From Cellulomonas edaphi (GTDB lineage Bacteria; Actinomycetota; Actinomycetes; Actinomycetales; Cellulomonadaceae), in contig NZ_JAUCGR010000002.1 of the NCBI RefSeq assembly GCF_030362815.1, positions 992,001 to 1,056,000 on the forward strand: a DNA stretch of 64,000 nt, read 5' to 3'. Both the position numbers and the translations under genes were made by a program. Each line of letters begins with the position of its first letter. The stretch's first letter is position 1. Below the pieces are notes generated by a model. That model worked only from the letters and a program-made list of their open reading frames with translations, was not told the origin of the DNA and did no database searches. Below, piece after piece: positions 26,141-35,587 of the stretch.

Positions 26141-26384
26141 GACTGCTCGGCCGCGTCCCGCCAAGCTCGCCGCGCCTGCAGAGCCCAGCCCCGCAGAGCT
26201 CGTCGCCCCCAAGCTCAAACTCGCGATCGTCGTCGCGTCCGCAACCAACCCGTCGGTGGTAGGCACCCGCCTCACGCTCCTGTTCAGCTCCGCCACGGGC
26301 CGCAGCCCGACCGGGGCGATCGTCAGACGCCGCATTCTCTCGCCGCGTCCCTAGGTAGACGCCAGCGCCCCGCAGGATGTGAGG

Positions 26385-28415
26385 TCAGCTCTCGTCCGTC
26401 TCGGCAGCGTGGCGGTGGCCGCTCATCCGGCGCGGGGCGGGAGGGATCACGTCCTCGACAGGAGGCATGACCTGTGTCACCGGCTCCGCCGGACGGACAT
26501 CTGCGGCGCCCGCCTCGGACTCACCATCATCCTGGCGCACCGGTCCTCGTCGGGGCCCGGCCTGGGCCGCGGGCCCACGCTCCCTGGCAGCCGAGGCATC
26601 CGACATGTCGGACGCGGGTTCGGCCGAACGCACGGCAGTCTCAGGGCCAGCCACGTCTCCGGCCGAATCCCCGTCGCGGGAGCCAGGGACCCGGATCACG
26701 GACGCGCGCACGGGAGCGGTCGGAGGGGTGGGGTTCACCTCGCCCGTGCTCGGCGGACCGGAGGCGTCGGGCCCGACGCGCTCGTCGGTCCCGCGTGCGT
26801 CCGACGACAGCACCGCCCGTTCGCCCCGTGCGAGCGTCCCCTCACCGCCGCTCCCCGACCCAGCCGCCCCGCCGCGAGCGGGCGACACAGCCGCCTCGCC
26901 GCGAGCGGGCGACCCAGCCACCTCACCACGTCCGGGCGACACCACCGCCTCGCCGCGAGCCGACGACTCGCCGCCCTCGGCGTTCTGCTCGCGCTCGTCG
27001 ATCACGTCCTGGCCGGGCCCCTGGAAGTGTCGCGACCGCTCCAGCGCCTCGAAGCTCCCGGTGAACAGCCGGGACGTGCTGCCCACGGGGCGCATCGTCT
27101 GCGTGTCCTCTCCCGACCAGGCGCCGGGCAGGGGCAGCGGCCCCGTCGAGGAGGGCACGGTCGTCCCAGCACCCGGCTGGGGGCCTGCGCTCGGCTCGTC
27201 GTCCGACGCGGCCGACCCGTCCGCCCTCGCCGACCCGGCCGGCTCGTCGGCGGGTGCCAGCGAGCCCGCCACGGACGGCCCCTCGGCCGGCACGACGCCA
27301 CCGACCGGCGCCGCGCCCTGCTCCCATCGGGTGCGCGGGATGGCCTGGGGCGCCTCTCGCTGGGCCCACGCGACGAGCCCCTCGCGCACGTAGCACCGCA
27401 GGTCGAACAGGGTGGGCGCATCGGCCGCGCTCGCGAGCGCGCGCACCCGCACCGAGCCGCCGACGGCGTCGACCACCTGCAGGATCCCGACCCGCCGGTC
27501 CCACAGGTCGGTCGCCTCGAGAAGCCGGCTCAGCTCATCGCGCATCGCGGGGACGGGCACCTGCCAGTCCACGTCCAGCTCGACCGTCCCGAGCAGCTCG
27601 GCCGCCCTCCGGGTCCAGTTCTCGAACGGTGTCGTCGTGAAGTACGTGGACGGAAGGATCAGCCGTCGGTCGTCCCACGCGTGCACCACCACGTAGGTGA
27701 GGGTCAGCTCCTCGATGCGCCCCCACTGCCCATCCACCACCACGACGTCGTCGACGCGGATCGCATCCGTGAACGCGAGCTGCATCCCGGCGAAGACGTT
27801 GGCGAGCGAGGACTGCGCGGCGAGGCCGGCGACGATGGACAGCAACCCCGCCGACGCGAGGAGGCTCGCACCGAAGGCACGCGCCGACGGGAACGTCAGC
27901 GCGATGCCCGCCGCGGCGCACACCACGAGGATCGCGACCGTCACGCGACGCAGCACCTGCACCTGGGTCCGCACCCGACGCGCATGCCGGTTGTCGGCGA
28001 CGTCGGTGCGGTAGCGCATCAGCGCCGCGTCCTCGAGCACGAAGGCGAGGCTCCCGATGAGCCACGTCACCGCCACGATCAGGGCGATGAGCAGCACGTG
28101 CTCGACGGTGTCCTGCCAGTGCGAGTCGTCGGTGCTCAGGCGCAGCGCGATCCACACCGCGACGATCACCAGCACGCAGCGCAGGGGGGTCCGCGAGCGC
28201 CGGGTGAGGTCGGCGGCGACCGGCGACCGCCGCCCGATGCGGCTCACGAGCGCCCCGATGAGCGCGGAGAGCGCGATGGCGATCACCGCGGCGACGAGGA
28301 TCGAGCCGATCGGGATGACGACGTCAGCCGCGTCCGATGCCGCCTCCTCCTTGGTAGGAAGCGCCGTGAGGAGGGTCGGGCGGGCGAGATCGAGGGTCGG
28401 GACGAGTCGGATCAC
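26385..28415 (-). CDS. MscS-family mechanosensitive channel with long disordered tail
   Basis: 676 residues from GTG 28415, chosen because TAACCT ends 7 nt upstream (leaderless); GTG 28445 is an upstream alternative. Three or more membrane helices in residues about 30-200 lead into the MscS pore/beta domain (L-L-S-I-V-A-G-L-A-A-Q-S-S-L-A-N-V-F-A-G, then D-D-V-V-V-V-D-G-Q-W-G and E-N-W-T-R-R). Residues about 380-676 are low-complexity Gly/Ser/Pro/Glu-rich sequence with repeated A-R-G-E-A-A-V-S-P units near 480-530, which is unusually long. Mini-channels of this type release osmolytes on hypo-osmotic shock. Confidence 0.87.
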   Translation of the reverse strand: MIRLVPTLDLARPTLLTALPTKEEAASDAADVVIPIGSILVAAVIAIALSALIGALVSRIGRRSPVAADLTRRSRTPLRCVLVIVAVWIALRLSTDDSHWQDTVEHVLLIALIVAVTWLIGSLAFVLEDAALMRYRTDVADNRHARRVRTQVQVLRRVTVAILVVCAAAGIALTFPSARAFGASLLASAGLLSIVAGLAAQSSLANVFAGMQLAFTDAIRVDDVVVVDGQWGRIEELTLTYVVVHAWDDRRLILPSTYFTTTPFENWTRRAAELLGTVELDVDWQVPVPAMRDELSRLLEATDLWDRRVGILQVVDAVGGSVRVRALASAADAPTLFDLRCYVREGLVAWAQREAPQAIPRTRWEQGAAPVGGVVPAEGPSVAGSLAPADEPAGSARADGSAASDDEPSAGPQPGAGTTVPSSTGPLPLPGAWSGEDTQTMRPVGSTSRLFTGSFEALERSRHFQGPGQDVIDEREQNAEGGESSARGEAVVSPGRGEVAGSPARGEAAVSPARGGAAGSGSGGEGTLARGERAVLSSDARGTDERVGPDASGPPSTGEVNPTPPTAPVRASVIRVPGSRDGDSAGDVAGPETAVRSAEPASDMSDASAARERGPAAQAGPRRGPVRQDDGESEAGAADVRPAEPVTQVMPPVEDVIPPAPRRMSGHRHAAETDES

Positions 28416-28462
28416 GGGCCACAGGTTAGGCACGGAGTCGCCCACACGGCAGACTCGCGGCC
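28413..28462. promoter_or_regulatory. Divergent leaderless promoters mscS-like / alkA-like
   Basis: Minus: TAACCT (28423-28428) ends 7 nt before GTG 28415. Plus: CAGACT (28450-28455) ends 7 nt before GTG 28463. The two -10 boxes lie 21 bp apart, so the two promoters must overlap. Confidence 0.5.
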
Positions 28463-29299
28463 GTGGACGTCCCGTTCGAGCCCGGTCCGATGCTGGCGAG
28501 CTTCGTCGCGCACGCGGTGCCCGGTGTCGAGGTCGTGGACCGGGAACATGGCTCGATCCGCCGGGTCGTGCGGCTCTCCAGCGGGCCGGTCGTCGTCGAG
28601 GCGCGGCTCGCCGACGACTTCGTGAGCCTGCGCTCAGTACACGGGACCGCGTCTGACGACGAGCTCGCCGATCTGGCCACCCGCTGGTTCGGGCTCGCGG
28701 ACGACCTGGACCAGGTGTCCCGGCACTTCGAGCGCGATCCCCTGATCGGGCCGCTCGTGCGCGCCCGCCCTCGCATGCGGATCCCCGGCCACCCCGACGG
28801 GTTCGAGGCGGCGGTCCAGACGGTCTTGGGCCAGCAGGTTTCGCTCGCCGCCGCGCGCACCTTCACCGGGAGGTTCGCGGCAGCCTTCGGCAGCGCCGGA
28901 CCCGAAGGGCTCACGATGTTCCCGACCCCGCAGCAGGTGGTCGGCCGGGGCGCCGAGGAGGTGCAGGCGACGGTGCGCGTCACGCACGCACGCGCCCGCA
29001 CGCTCGTGTCCCTCGCCCGCGCGTGCGCCGACGGCCTCGACCTGGCACACGACGTCGACCATGCCGACACGCGTGCTCGACTGCTCGCGCTGCCCGGCAT
29101 CGGTCCCTGGACGGTGGAGTACCTGGCGCTGAGGGTGCTCGCCGACCGCGACGCGTTCCCTTCCGCCGACCTGGTGCTGCGACAGGCGATCGGCGTGGCG
29201 GACGCGAGCGCGGTCACCGCCGCGGGCAGGGCATGGGCGCCGCTGCGCGCCTTCGCCGCCCAGCACCTGTGGGTCGCGAAGGCCTACCTGGTCGCCTGA
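28463..29299 (+). CDS. DNA-3-methyladenine glycosylase II-like (AlkA, HhH-GPD)
   Basis: 278 residues. Contains an AlkA-like N-terminal domain and the HhH-GPD domain: G-F-E-A-A-V-Q-T-V-L-G-Q-Q-V-S, hairpin L-P-G-I-G-P-W-T-V-E-Y, and the catalytic Asp region D-A-F-P-S-A-D-L-V-L. It excises alkylated bases. Near the O6-methylguanine transferase, giving a loose alkylation-repair grouping. No Ada-like regulatory domain is fused. Confidence 0.9.
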   Translation: MDVPFEPGPMLASFVAHAVPGVEVVDREHGSIRRVVRLSSGPVVVEARLADDFVSLRSVHGTASDDELADLATRWFGLADDLDQVSRHFERDPLIGPLVRARPRMRIPGHPDGFEAAVQTVLGQQVSLAAARTFTGRFAAAFGSAGPEGLTMFPTPQQVVGRGAEEVQATVRVTHARARTLVSLARACADGLDLAHDVDHADTRARLLALPGIGPWTVEYLALRVLADRDAFPSADLVLRQAIGVADASAVTAAGRAWAPLRAFAAQHLWVAKAYLVA

Positions 29300-29308
29300 C
29301 GATCGAGC

Positions 29309-29388
29309 GTCGCGGACGGTCCTGCGTCGCGGACGGCCTGCGTCGCGGACGGCCTGCGTCGCGGAGGGCCGTGCGTCGCGGAGGGCCG
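29309..29388. repeat. Five tandem 16-17 bp repeats
   Basis: Unit GTCGCGGACGGCCTGC; copies begin at 29309, 29326, 29342, 29358 and 29375, the last one partial. Intergenic, between the glycosylase stop and the DUF4349 promoter. The rest of 29300-29518 has no gene. Confidence 0.85.
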
Positions 29389-29518
29389 ACCGGTGAGGGC
29401 CGACCTACGCACCGGGAACGCGTTCCGTTGACGCCTTCTCGGTCCCGATCCTGTGACGGTCAGGTCACCGTTGCGCGACGATCGACCGATTCGCGTCCTG
29501 CCGTAAACTCGCAGGTCC

Positions 29519-29530
29519 TAGCGTCGGGCC
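29519..29530 (+). promoter_or_regulatory. -10 box of DUF4349 gene (leaderless)
   Basis: TAGCGT, 6-nt spacer, ATG 29531. Confidence 0.6.
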
Positions 29531-30553
29531 ATGACCACGACGCGCACCTCCCGCCGGTCCCGACGACGCCCCCTGCTGGCAGGCGGCCTGGTGCTGACGG
29601 TGCTGGCCGCCACCCTGCTCGCGGGGTGCTCCGCCTCGGACGAGGCAGGCGACTCGTCGGTCCCTGACACAGCGGCCGGCAGCGTCGGTGAGCCCGCCGA
29701 GGCGCCGGCCGTCGACGGGATCGCCGAGGGCAGCACGCCCGACCCGGCGGACCAGCGCCAGGTGGTCCAGACCGGCGACATCGTGCTCAAGGTCAAGAAC
29801 ACCCTCAAGGCCTCCGACGCCGTCGTGCAGGAGGTCGAGCGCGCGGGCGGCCGGGTCGACGACCGCACCGAGGAGGCCAGCACGGCCGAGTGGGGCGGCC
29901 GCGCGACGCTCGTCGTGCGGGTCCCGGCCACCCAAATCACGGCCACCGTGGCGGCCATCCGCACGCTCGGCACCGTGCTGTCGGTCGACCTCAAGGCCAC
30001 GGACGTGACGGGTGCTGCCCAGGACCTCGACGCACGGATCCGCGCCCTCGAGCTCTCCATCGCCCGCATGCAGGCGCTGCTGGCCAGGGCCACCACGAGC
30101 AAGGACATCATCGACGCCGAGAGCGCCCTCACCGAGCGGCAGGCGAACCTCGAGAAGCTCCGCTCCGAGCGCTCGCGACTGGCCGACCAGGTGGCGTTGT
30201 CCACCCTCACCGTGACGATCAACGGCCCCGACGTGGCCCCACCCCCGGTCCGCGACGACGGACCCACCTCGTTCTTCGCGGGCATCGCCGTCGGGTGGGA
30301 CGCGTTCGTGGCGTCGGTCAAGGGCGTGCTCATCGTGCTCGGCGTCCTGCTGCCGTGGCTCGCGTTCGCCGGCGCCGTCGTCGCGGGCGTCGTGGCGCTG
30401 AGCCGGTGGCGCCGGCGCCGCGGAGAGGGCGCACCGGGCGTGCCCCCGATCGCCGCCGCCGAGCCCGTGCCCGTCGGCCCGAGCCCCGCTGCGGACGCCG
30501 GTCCCGTGCCGCCGACCGCCCCCCGAGCGCCGCGGGTCGACCCCGACGCCTGA
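29531..30553 (+). CDS. DUF4349 domain lipoprotein
   Basis: 340 residues. Basic N-terminus, hydrophobic stretch and lipobox L-L-A-G-C at about residue 36. The DUF4349 domain spans about 75-290: strand V-V-Q-T-G-D-I-V-L-K-V, R-A-G-G-R-V-D, then a coiled coil (about 165-220, rich in Leu/Glu/Arg) and a C-terminal membrane helix (about 258-290), followed by a Pro-rich tail. A protein anchored by both lipid and a helix outside the membrane. Function unknown in the family. Confidence 0.88.
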   Translation: MTTTRTSRRSRRRPLLAGGLVLTVLAATLLAGCSASDEAGDSSVPDTAAGSVGEPAEAPAVDGIAEGSTPDPADQRQVVQTGDIVLKVKNTLKASDAVVQEVERAGGRVDDRTEEASTAEWGGRATLVVRVPATQITATVAAIRTLGTVLSVDLKATDVTGAAQDLDARIRALELSIARMQALLARATTSKDIIDAESALTERQANLEKLRSERSRLADQVALSTLTVTINGPDVAPPPVRDDGPTSFFAGIAVGWDAFVASVKGVLIVLGVLLPWLAFAGAVVAGVVALSRWRRRRGEGAPGVPPIAAAEPVPVGPSPAADAGPVPPTAPRAPRVDPDA

Positions 30554-30587
30554 TCTCGGTCGCCGGGCCGCACGCCCGTCCCCGCGA

Positions 30588-32669
30588 TCAGCCGATGCGA
30601 GCGGCGACCGCCGCCTCGACCTCCGGGCGCAGGGTTCGCGCGAACGTCGCCGTGAGGTGCCCCCAGTCGAAGAGCACCACTACGCCGCCCACGACGTCGC
30701 GGCACATGCCGTCCACGCAGATCAGGTGGTTGATGTCGAGGACGTCCACCAGGCCGGTCGTGTCCTGCGCGGCCACGTCAGCGAGCGGGTCCGGCTCGAT
30801 GGCCACGTCGGCCGGGGCCGCGCACTGCGCGTAGCGCGAGCGCTCGCGCGCCACGCAGTCGGGTGCGCTCTCGGCCGCGGCGGGCGTGTCACGCAGGACG
30901 AGCACCGCGATCCCCGCGTCCGTGAACCGTGACAGCACGCGCGCGTACGCCTGCGCGGCCGTCGCCACCTTGTCGTCGTCGCTCACGCCGACGAGCGGCT
31001 GGAACGTGCGGTCGGACATGATCACCAGGTCGGGCGCGGACGAGATCACCGCGTCGACCGCCCAGGTGTTCCACGCGACGCAGCCGTCGTTCGCCGCGTC
31101 GTTGTGGATCTCCACCGGGATGTCCACGGTGTAGCAGACCGACGCCAGGTACGTGGAGAGCTGCCAGCCCTCGCGGTCCAGCTGTCCCTGCAGGGCCGGC
31201 AGCCAGTGGCCGGCATGGGAGTTGCCCAGCAGCGCGATGCGCTTGCCGGGCGTCGACGAGCCGAACTCGCACACGTGCCGCGTCGTGAACGGCGCGTTGT
31301 TCCAGCACAGGTCGCGGTACACGTCGGGGGTGTCGGTGGCCGCCACGGTCGGGCTCGTGAACAGCCTGTCGCCCACCAGGTCGCAGCTCCGGTCGCGGGC
31401 CGCCTCGGCGCCGAAGCAGTCCGGAGCGGTCGCCTGCACCGCGGCGAAGGTCGCCCGCTCACGATCCAGCCGGTCGGAGCCCCATGCGCCCGCTGCGGTG
31501 GCCGCGCCGGCGGTCAGCGCCATGCACACGGCACCCACCAGGAACGTGCGCGGGAGCGACCCGGTGAGCCGCCGGTCGGTGCGGAACCGGTCCTCGACCA
31601 GCACCTTGGTGACCCAGGCGAGCAGCAGGGAGGCGGCCAGCACGGCGAGCCTCGTCGGCCACGTCAGCACCGCACCCAGGGCGAACGGGAGCAGCACCAC
31701 GAGCGGCCAGTGCCACAGGTACACCGAGTAGGAGATGTCCCCGAGCGCCACGACGGGCCGACCGCCCAGCAACGAGGTCGGGCCCGCGTACGCATCGTCG
31801 GCGTCCGCCCAGATCACCGCGGCCGCTCCGACCGTGGGCAGCAGCGCGGCCCACCCCGGGAACGGCGTGCCGGCGGAGAACCAGAACGCCGCGACGAGGA
31901 CGGCCATGAGGCCGCCCCAGGCGACCACTGCGCGCAGGGCGGCGGGCTGCCGTCGGCGCACGACGAGCGCAGCCACCAACCCGCCGAGCGCGAGCTCCCA
32001 CATCCGCGTCCCCGTGACGAAGTACGCGCGGGCGGGGTCGTCGCCGGTCAGGCGGATCCCGTAGACCAGGCTCGTCACGAGCACCGCGGCGACCCCCACC
32101 GCGACGACGGCGCGCGACCGGCGCAGCCACAGCCCGACGAGCGCCACGACACCGATCCCGACCGGCCAGACGAGGTAGAACTGCTCCTCGACCGCCAGCG
32201 ACCAGAAGTGCTGCACCGGTGTGGGCGAGCTGTCCGCCGCCAGGTAGTCGGTCGCCTGGTCCGCGAGCGACCAGTTCTCGACGTAGAACGTCGCGCGCAC
32301 CGCCTCGTGGGCGGCGCGCATGAGGAGCCCGCTGGGCAGCAGCGCGGCGCTCGCGACGACGGTCACCAGCAGCACCAGGCTCGCCGCCGGCAGGAGGCGG
32401 CGCACGCGTCGGGCCCAGAAGTGGGCCAGGTCGCGCGGCCGCGCGGGCGGGTGCTTCAGCAGGTGGGAGGTGATGAGGAAGCCCGAGATGACGAAGAAGA
32501 CGTCGACCCCGATGTACCCGCCGCGCAGGCTCTGCGGCCACAGGTGGTAGACGACGACGAGCGCGACCGCGAGCGCACGCAGCACCTGGATGTCACGGCG
32601 GGGGGCGGGTCTGTCGCCGCGCGCGAGCGGCGTGGGGGCCGGCGCGAGGGCTGTCGGGGAGGTCGTCAT
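30588..32669 (-). CDS. OafA-type acyltransferase fused to SGNH hydrolase
   Basis: 693 residues. Acyltransferase-3 domain with about 10-11 membrane helices (residues about 30-390): D-I-Q-V-L-R-A-L-A-V, G-G-Y-I-G-V-D-V-F-F-V-I-S-G-F-L-I, and E-E-Q-F-Y-L-V-W-P. The C-terminal extracytoplasmic SGNH domain (about 430-693) has L-L-G-N-S-H-A-G-H-W with the Ser nucleophile and D-W-G-H-L-T for the Asp/His pair, and several Cys. Such fusions O-acetylate surface glycans. A consensus -10 TACGAT lies at 32703-32708, giving a leader of about 27 nt. Confidence 0.92.
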   Translation of the reverse strand: MTTSPTALAPAPTPLARGDRPAPRRDIQVLRALAVALVVVYHLWPQSLRGGYIGVDVFFVISGFLITSHLLKHPPARPRDLAHFWARRVRRLLPAASLVLLVTVVASAALLPSGLLMRAAHEAVRATFYVENWSLADQATDYLAADSSPTPVQHFWSLAVEEQFYLVWPVGIGVVALVGLWLRRSRAVVAVGVAAVLVTSLVYGIRLTGDDPARAYFVTGTRMWELALGGLVAALVVRRRQPAALRAVVAWGGLMAVLVAAFWFSAGTPFPGWAALLPTVGAAAVIWADADDAYAGPTSLLGGRPVVALGDISYSVYLWHWPLVVLLPFALGAVLTWPTRLAVLAASLLLAWVTKVLVEDRFRTDRRLTGSLPRTFLVGAVCMALTAGAATAAGAWGSDRLDRERATFAAVQATAPDCFGAEAARDRSCDLVGDRLFTSPTVAATDTPDVYRDLCWNNAPFTTRHVCEFGSSTPGKRIALLGNSHAGHWLPALQGQLDREGWQLSTYLASVCYTVDIPVEIHNDAANDGCVAWNTWAVDAVISSAPDLVIMSDRTFQPLVGVSDDDKVATAAQAYARVLSRFTDAGIAVLVLRDTPAAAESAPDCVARERSRYAQCAAPADVAIEPDPLADVAAQDTTGLVDVLDINHLICVDGMCRDVVGGVVVLFDWGHLTATFARTLRPEVEAAVAARIG

Positions 32670-32811
32670 GAGGAGTGCCGTGGTCGGGGGTCGGCGCACC
32701 GCATCGTAGTTCTGGCCGCGTGAACCCGCGTCCGCAGCGGCGCCTCGCTCGTGACGTCCGGTCCGGCCCCGGGCCGTCCGGTCACCCGGTGCTCGGACCC
32801 AGCGGGCCCCG

Positions 32812-34680
32812 TCATCCGAAGGTGAACGAGAACGCCTGCACCCCCTTCGACGGCGCGATCTCGACGGTGCCCGCGGCGACCCGCGACCCCTCGACCAGCG
32901 GGTAGGCCCGGGGCGGCCCCGAGACCTGCACCGTGTCCCGGCCGACTTCCGCGCCACGCGCGTCGCGCCGCACCACGTCGACCGTCCCGGAACCCCCGAG
33001 CACCGCCTGAACGACGGCCGCGTGGTACGTCAGCCGCAGGCGGGCGCCGGGACCGGCGGTCGCGCCCTGGTAGTCGCTCGTCCACGTGCCGCCGAAGGCG
33101 ACCGTGTCCGGCCGCTGGTGTGCCGGCAGCGTCGCGGTGAACCGGCCCTCCCGGTAGTCACCGTCGACGTTGCGGTGCTTACTCACGGACAGGAACGTCT
33201 CGGGCGTGATGTCGCCTTGTGGCGTCGCGTCGCCCACCTTGGTCTCGGCCGGCAGGTCGACGGACGGGTTCGCGTCCTCGAGCAGGGTCCGGATGAGCTT
33301 CTCGGTCTGCTCGTACCCACCTTCGCCCTGGGAGACCTGGCGCACCTGGCCGGTCGCGTCGACGAGGTAGTGCGCGGGCCAGTAGCGGTTCCGGTAGGCG
33401 GTCCAGGTGGCATAGGAGTTGTCCTGCGCCACCGGGTAGGTGATGCCGAGTCGCTTGGCGCCGTCGACGACGTTGCGCGTCTCGCGCTCGAACGCGTACT
33501 CGGGTGTGTGCACGCCGATCACGACGAGGCCGTCGTCGGCGTAGGCCTTGTCCCAGGCCGTGACGTGCGGCACCGAGCGCTGGCAGTTGATGCAGCTGTA
33601 GGCCCAGAAGTCGATCAGCACCACCTTGCCCCGCAGACCGGCGAGCGTGAGCCCCTCACCGCCGGGCGTGTTGAGCCAGGTGTCGATGCCGCGCAGCTCG
33701 GGCGCCGGGCCGCAGTCCTCGAGCGTCGCGGCATTGTTGGAGCACCGCGACAGACCCTCGTTCTCCGCCGTCGTCAGGCCGCCGAGGTTGAGCTGACGCT
33801 GGACGGTCTTGTCGGCGGCGATCCTCGACTGCAGCGTGTCCGTGTAGCCGGGCAGCGCGCGCTGGATCGCATCGGTGAGGTTGAGGGACAGGGCGAGGGC
33901 GAGGGCGAGCATGAGCGCGCCCCCGATCTTGCGCACGGTGCCCTGGTGGGCGCGGAAGGCCGCCACCCGCTCGGCGACCCTCCGGCCGGCCAGCGCGAGG
34001 ACGAGCAGCGGGATGGCGGCGCCGATCGCGAAGCTCACGGTCAGCACGACGGTGCCGAGGCCCACCGTTCCCGTCGCGCCGGCGACCGTGATCGCCGCGA
34101 GCACCGGACCGGCGCACGGCACGTAGACCGCTCCGAGCCCGAGCCCCAGGACGAAGCCGCCCCGGCCCTGACCGGGCGCGCGCTTGGGGGTGAGCCGCTG
34201 GAACGGGCGCTCGATGATCTCCTCGAAGCGCGGCACCAGCAGCCCGAGGCCCAGGATCGCGAGCACCGCGATGCCCGCCCACCGCAGCAGGTCCTGCGGG
34301 AGCCCGAGCAGCGAGAGCGCGAGCGTCCCCAGGAGCGTCACGGCCGTGAAGCTCGTGACGAGCCCGGCGATGACCAGGTACGGGCGCGCGGACTCGCCGC
34401 GGCTGTGCGCGGTCTCGGTCAGACGCTCGGCGAGGGCGACACCCGCCGCGTCCCCGGCACGCGGCGGGGTGGTCCGCGACAGGAAGGCCGGCTGGGCCAT
34501 CACGCCCACCCCGCCGGCGGCACCGCTCCCGCGGGCCACCGTGGTCTCCGTCCGCGTGCGGCGGGCGTTCTCGACCCCGCCCGCGAAGAAGACGACGGGA
34601 AGCACGGGCAGGATGCACGGCGAGATGCCCGTGACGAGGCCTCCGACGAGGCCGATGAGCGCGAGCGTGAGCAGGTCCAT
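32812..34680 (-). CDS. dipZ: DipZ: CcdA-type membrane thiol transporter fused to thioredoxin
   Basis: 622 residues. N-terminal CcdA/DsbD-beta domain with redox Cys in G-I-S-P-C-I-L-P (Cys 22) and V-Y-V-P-C-A-G-P. A thioredoxin/TlpA domain follows with W-A-Y-S-C-I-N-C near residue 360, then a C-terminal carbohydrate-binding-like beta domain (about 490-622). This is the architecture of mycobacterial DipZ. It would pass reducing power to extracytoplasmic cysteines. Promoter CCATCC-N15-CCGAAC ends 7 nt before the ATG, so it is a leaderless SigK-type gene. Confidence 0.92.
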   Translation of the reverse strand: MDLLTLALIGLVGGLVTGISPCILPVLPVVFFAGGVENARRTRTETTVARGSGAAGGVGVMAQPAFLSRTTPPRAGDAAGVALAERLTETAHSRGESARPYLVIAGLVTSFTAVTLLGTLALSLLGLPQDLLRWAGIAVLAILGLGLLVPRFEEIIERPFQRLTPKRAPGQGRGGFVLGLGLGAVYVPCAGPVLAAITVAGATGTVGLGTVVLTVSFAIGAAIPLLVLALAGRRVAERVAAFRAHQGTVRKIGGALMLALALALSLNLTDAIQRALPGYTDTLQSRIAADKTVQRQLNLGGLTTAENEGLSRCSNNAATLEDCGPAPELRGIDTWLNTPGGEGLTLAGLRGKVVLIDFWAYSCINCQRSVPHVTAWDKAYADDGLVVIGVHTPEYAFERETRNVVDGAKRLGITYPVAQDNSYATWTAYRNRYWPAHYLVDATGQVRQVSQGEGGYEQTEKLIRTLLEDANPSVDLPAETKVGDATPQGDITPETFLSVSKHRNVDGDYREGRFTATLPAHQRPDTVAFGGTWTSDYQGATAGPGARLRLTYHAAVVQAVLGGSGTVDVVRRDARGAEVGRDTVQVSGPPRAYPLVEGSRVAAGTVEIAPSKGVQAFSFTFG

Positions 34681-34687
34681 GGCCGAG

Positions 34688-34714
34688 GTTCGGCCCCGCC
34701 GCCCGCCCGGATGG
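34688..34714 (-). promoter_or_regulatory. SigK-type promoter of dipZ
   Basis: Minus strand: -35 CCATCC (34709-34714), 15-bp spacer, -10 CCGAAC (34688-34693), then 7 nt to ATG 34680. Same hexamers and spacing as the fasciclin and sigK promoters. Resembles the CCATCC/CCGAA-type promoters reported for mycobacterial SigK. Confidence 0.75.
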
Positions 34715-34751
34715 GCCGCCGGACCGTGCGAAAACTCGTCCCACCGTCGAC

Positions 34752-34778
34752 CCATCCGCCGACGCACGGAGCCCGAAC
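34752..34778 (+). promoter_or_regulatory. SigK-type promoter of the fasciclin lipoprotein gene
   Basis: -35 CCATCC (34752-34757), 15-bp spacer, -10 CCGAAC (34773-34778). Transcription would start near 34786, giving a 55-nt leader with AGGAG at 34829-34833. Confidence 0.75.
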
Positions 34779-34840
34779 CCCCCTCGACAGTGGACACCGG
34801 GACGTCCCCGGGGTCTTCGCTCAAGACGAGGAGTTCCACC

Positions 34841-35512
34841 ATGCGCACCACCGCTCGCACCCGTATCGCCGCCGTGCTGCTCGCCGGCGTCACCGGCCTG
34901 GCCCTGACGGCGTGCAGCTCGGACAGCGACGCCTCCACCGACGCGGGTGCCTCGTCGCCCGCGATGGAGTCGCCCGCCATGGAGACGCCGGACGCGACGA
35001 CGCCCGCCATGGATCCCGCCGCGGATCTCGTCGGCCCCGGCTGTGCCGACTACGCCGCCGCCGTCCCCGACGGCCCCGGCTCGGTGACCGGCATGTCGAC
35101 CGACCCGGTCGCGGTCGCCGCCTCCAACAACCCGCTGCTGACCACCCTGGTGTCCGCGGTCTCCGGCAAGCTCAACCCGGACGTGAACCTCGTCGACACG
35201 CTCAACGGCGACGAGTTCACGGTCTTCGCGCCGGTCGACGACGCGTTCAAGAAGATCGATCCCGCCACGATCGACAGCCTCAAGACCGACAGCGACACCC
35301 TGACCAAGATCCTCACGTACCACGTGGTCCCGGGGCAGGTCTCGCCCGACAAGATCGTCGGCGAGCACACGACCGTCGAGGGCGGCACCGTGAAGGTCAC
35401 CGGTTCCGGCGACGACCTCATGGTCAACGACGCCAAGGTCATCTGCGGCGGCGTCCACACCGCCAACGCCACGGTCTACCTGATCGACTCGGTGCTCATG
35501 CCGACCATGTGA
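34841..35512 (+). CDS. Fasciclin (FAS1) lipoprotein, MPT70/MPT83-like
   Basis: 223 residues. Lipobox L-A-L-T-A-C (Cys about 25), a Met/Ala/Pro-rich spacer with three S/T-P-A-M repeats, then one FAS1 domain (about 85-223): [19 protein letters not shown] and a C-terminal I-D-S-V-L-M-P. Two Cys in the mature part (G-C-A-D-Y and V-I-C-G-G) correspond to the disulfide of mycobacterial MPT70/83. These antigens are SigK-dependent and neighbour dipZ there, as here. Probably cell-surface attached; adhesion is inferred from the family. Confidence 0.93.
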   Translation: MRTTARTRIAAVLLAGVTGLALTACSSDSDASTDAGASSPAMESPAMETPDATTPAMDPAADLVGPGCADYAAAVPDGPGSVTGMSTDPVAVAASNNPLLTTLVSAVSGKLNPDVNLVDTLNGDEFTVFAPVDDAFKKIDPATIDSLKTDSDTLTKILTYHVVPGQVSPDKIVGEHTTVEGGTVKVTGSGDDLMVNDAKVICGGVHTANATVYLIDSVLMPTM

Positions 35513-35519
35513 CCCCGCC

Positions 35520-35558
35520 GACGAAGCCCCCGCGCCCACGAGACGCGGGGGCTTCGTC
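35520..35558 (+). terminator. Strong hairpin after the fasciclin gene
   Basis: GACGAAGCCCCCGCG (35520-35534), 9-nt loop, and its perfect complement at 35544-35558. A 15-bp stem 8 nt after the stop, without a U tract. Confidence 0.75.
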
Positions 35559-35587
35559 ACGCCCGCCCACCGGGCGCGGGCCAGGCG

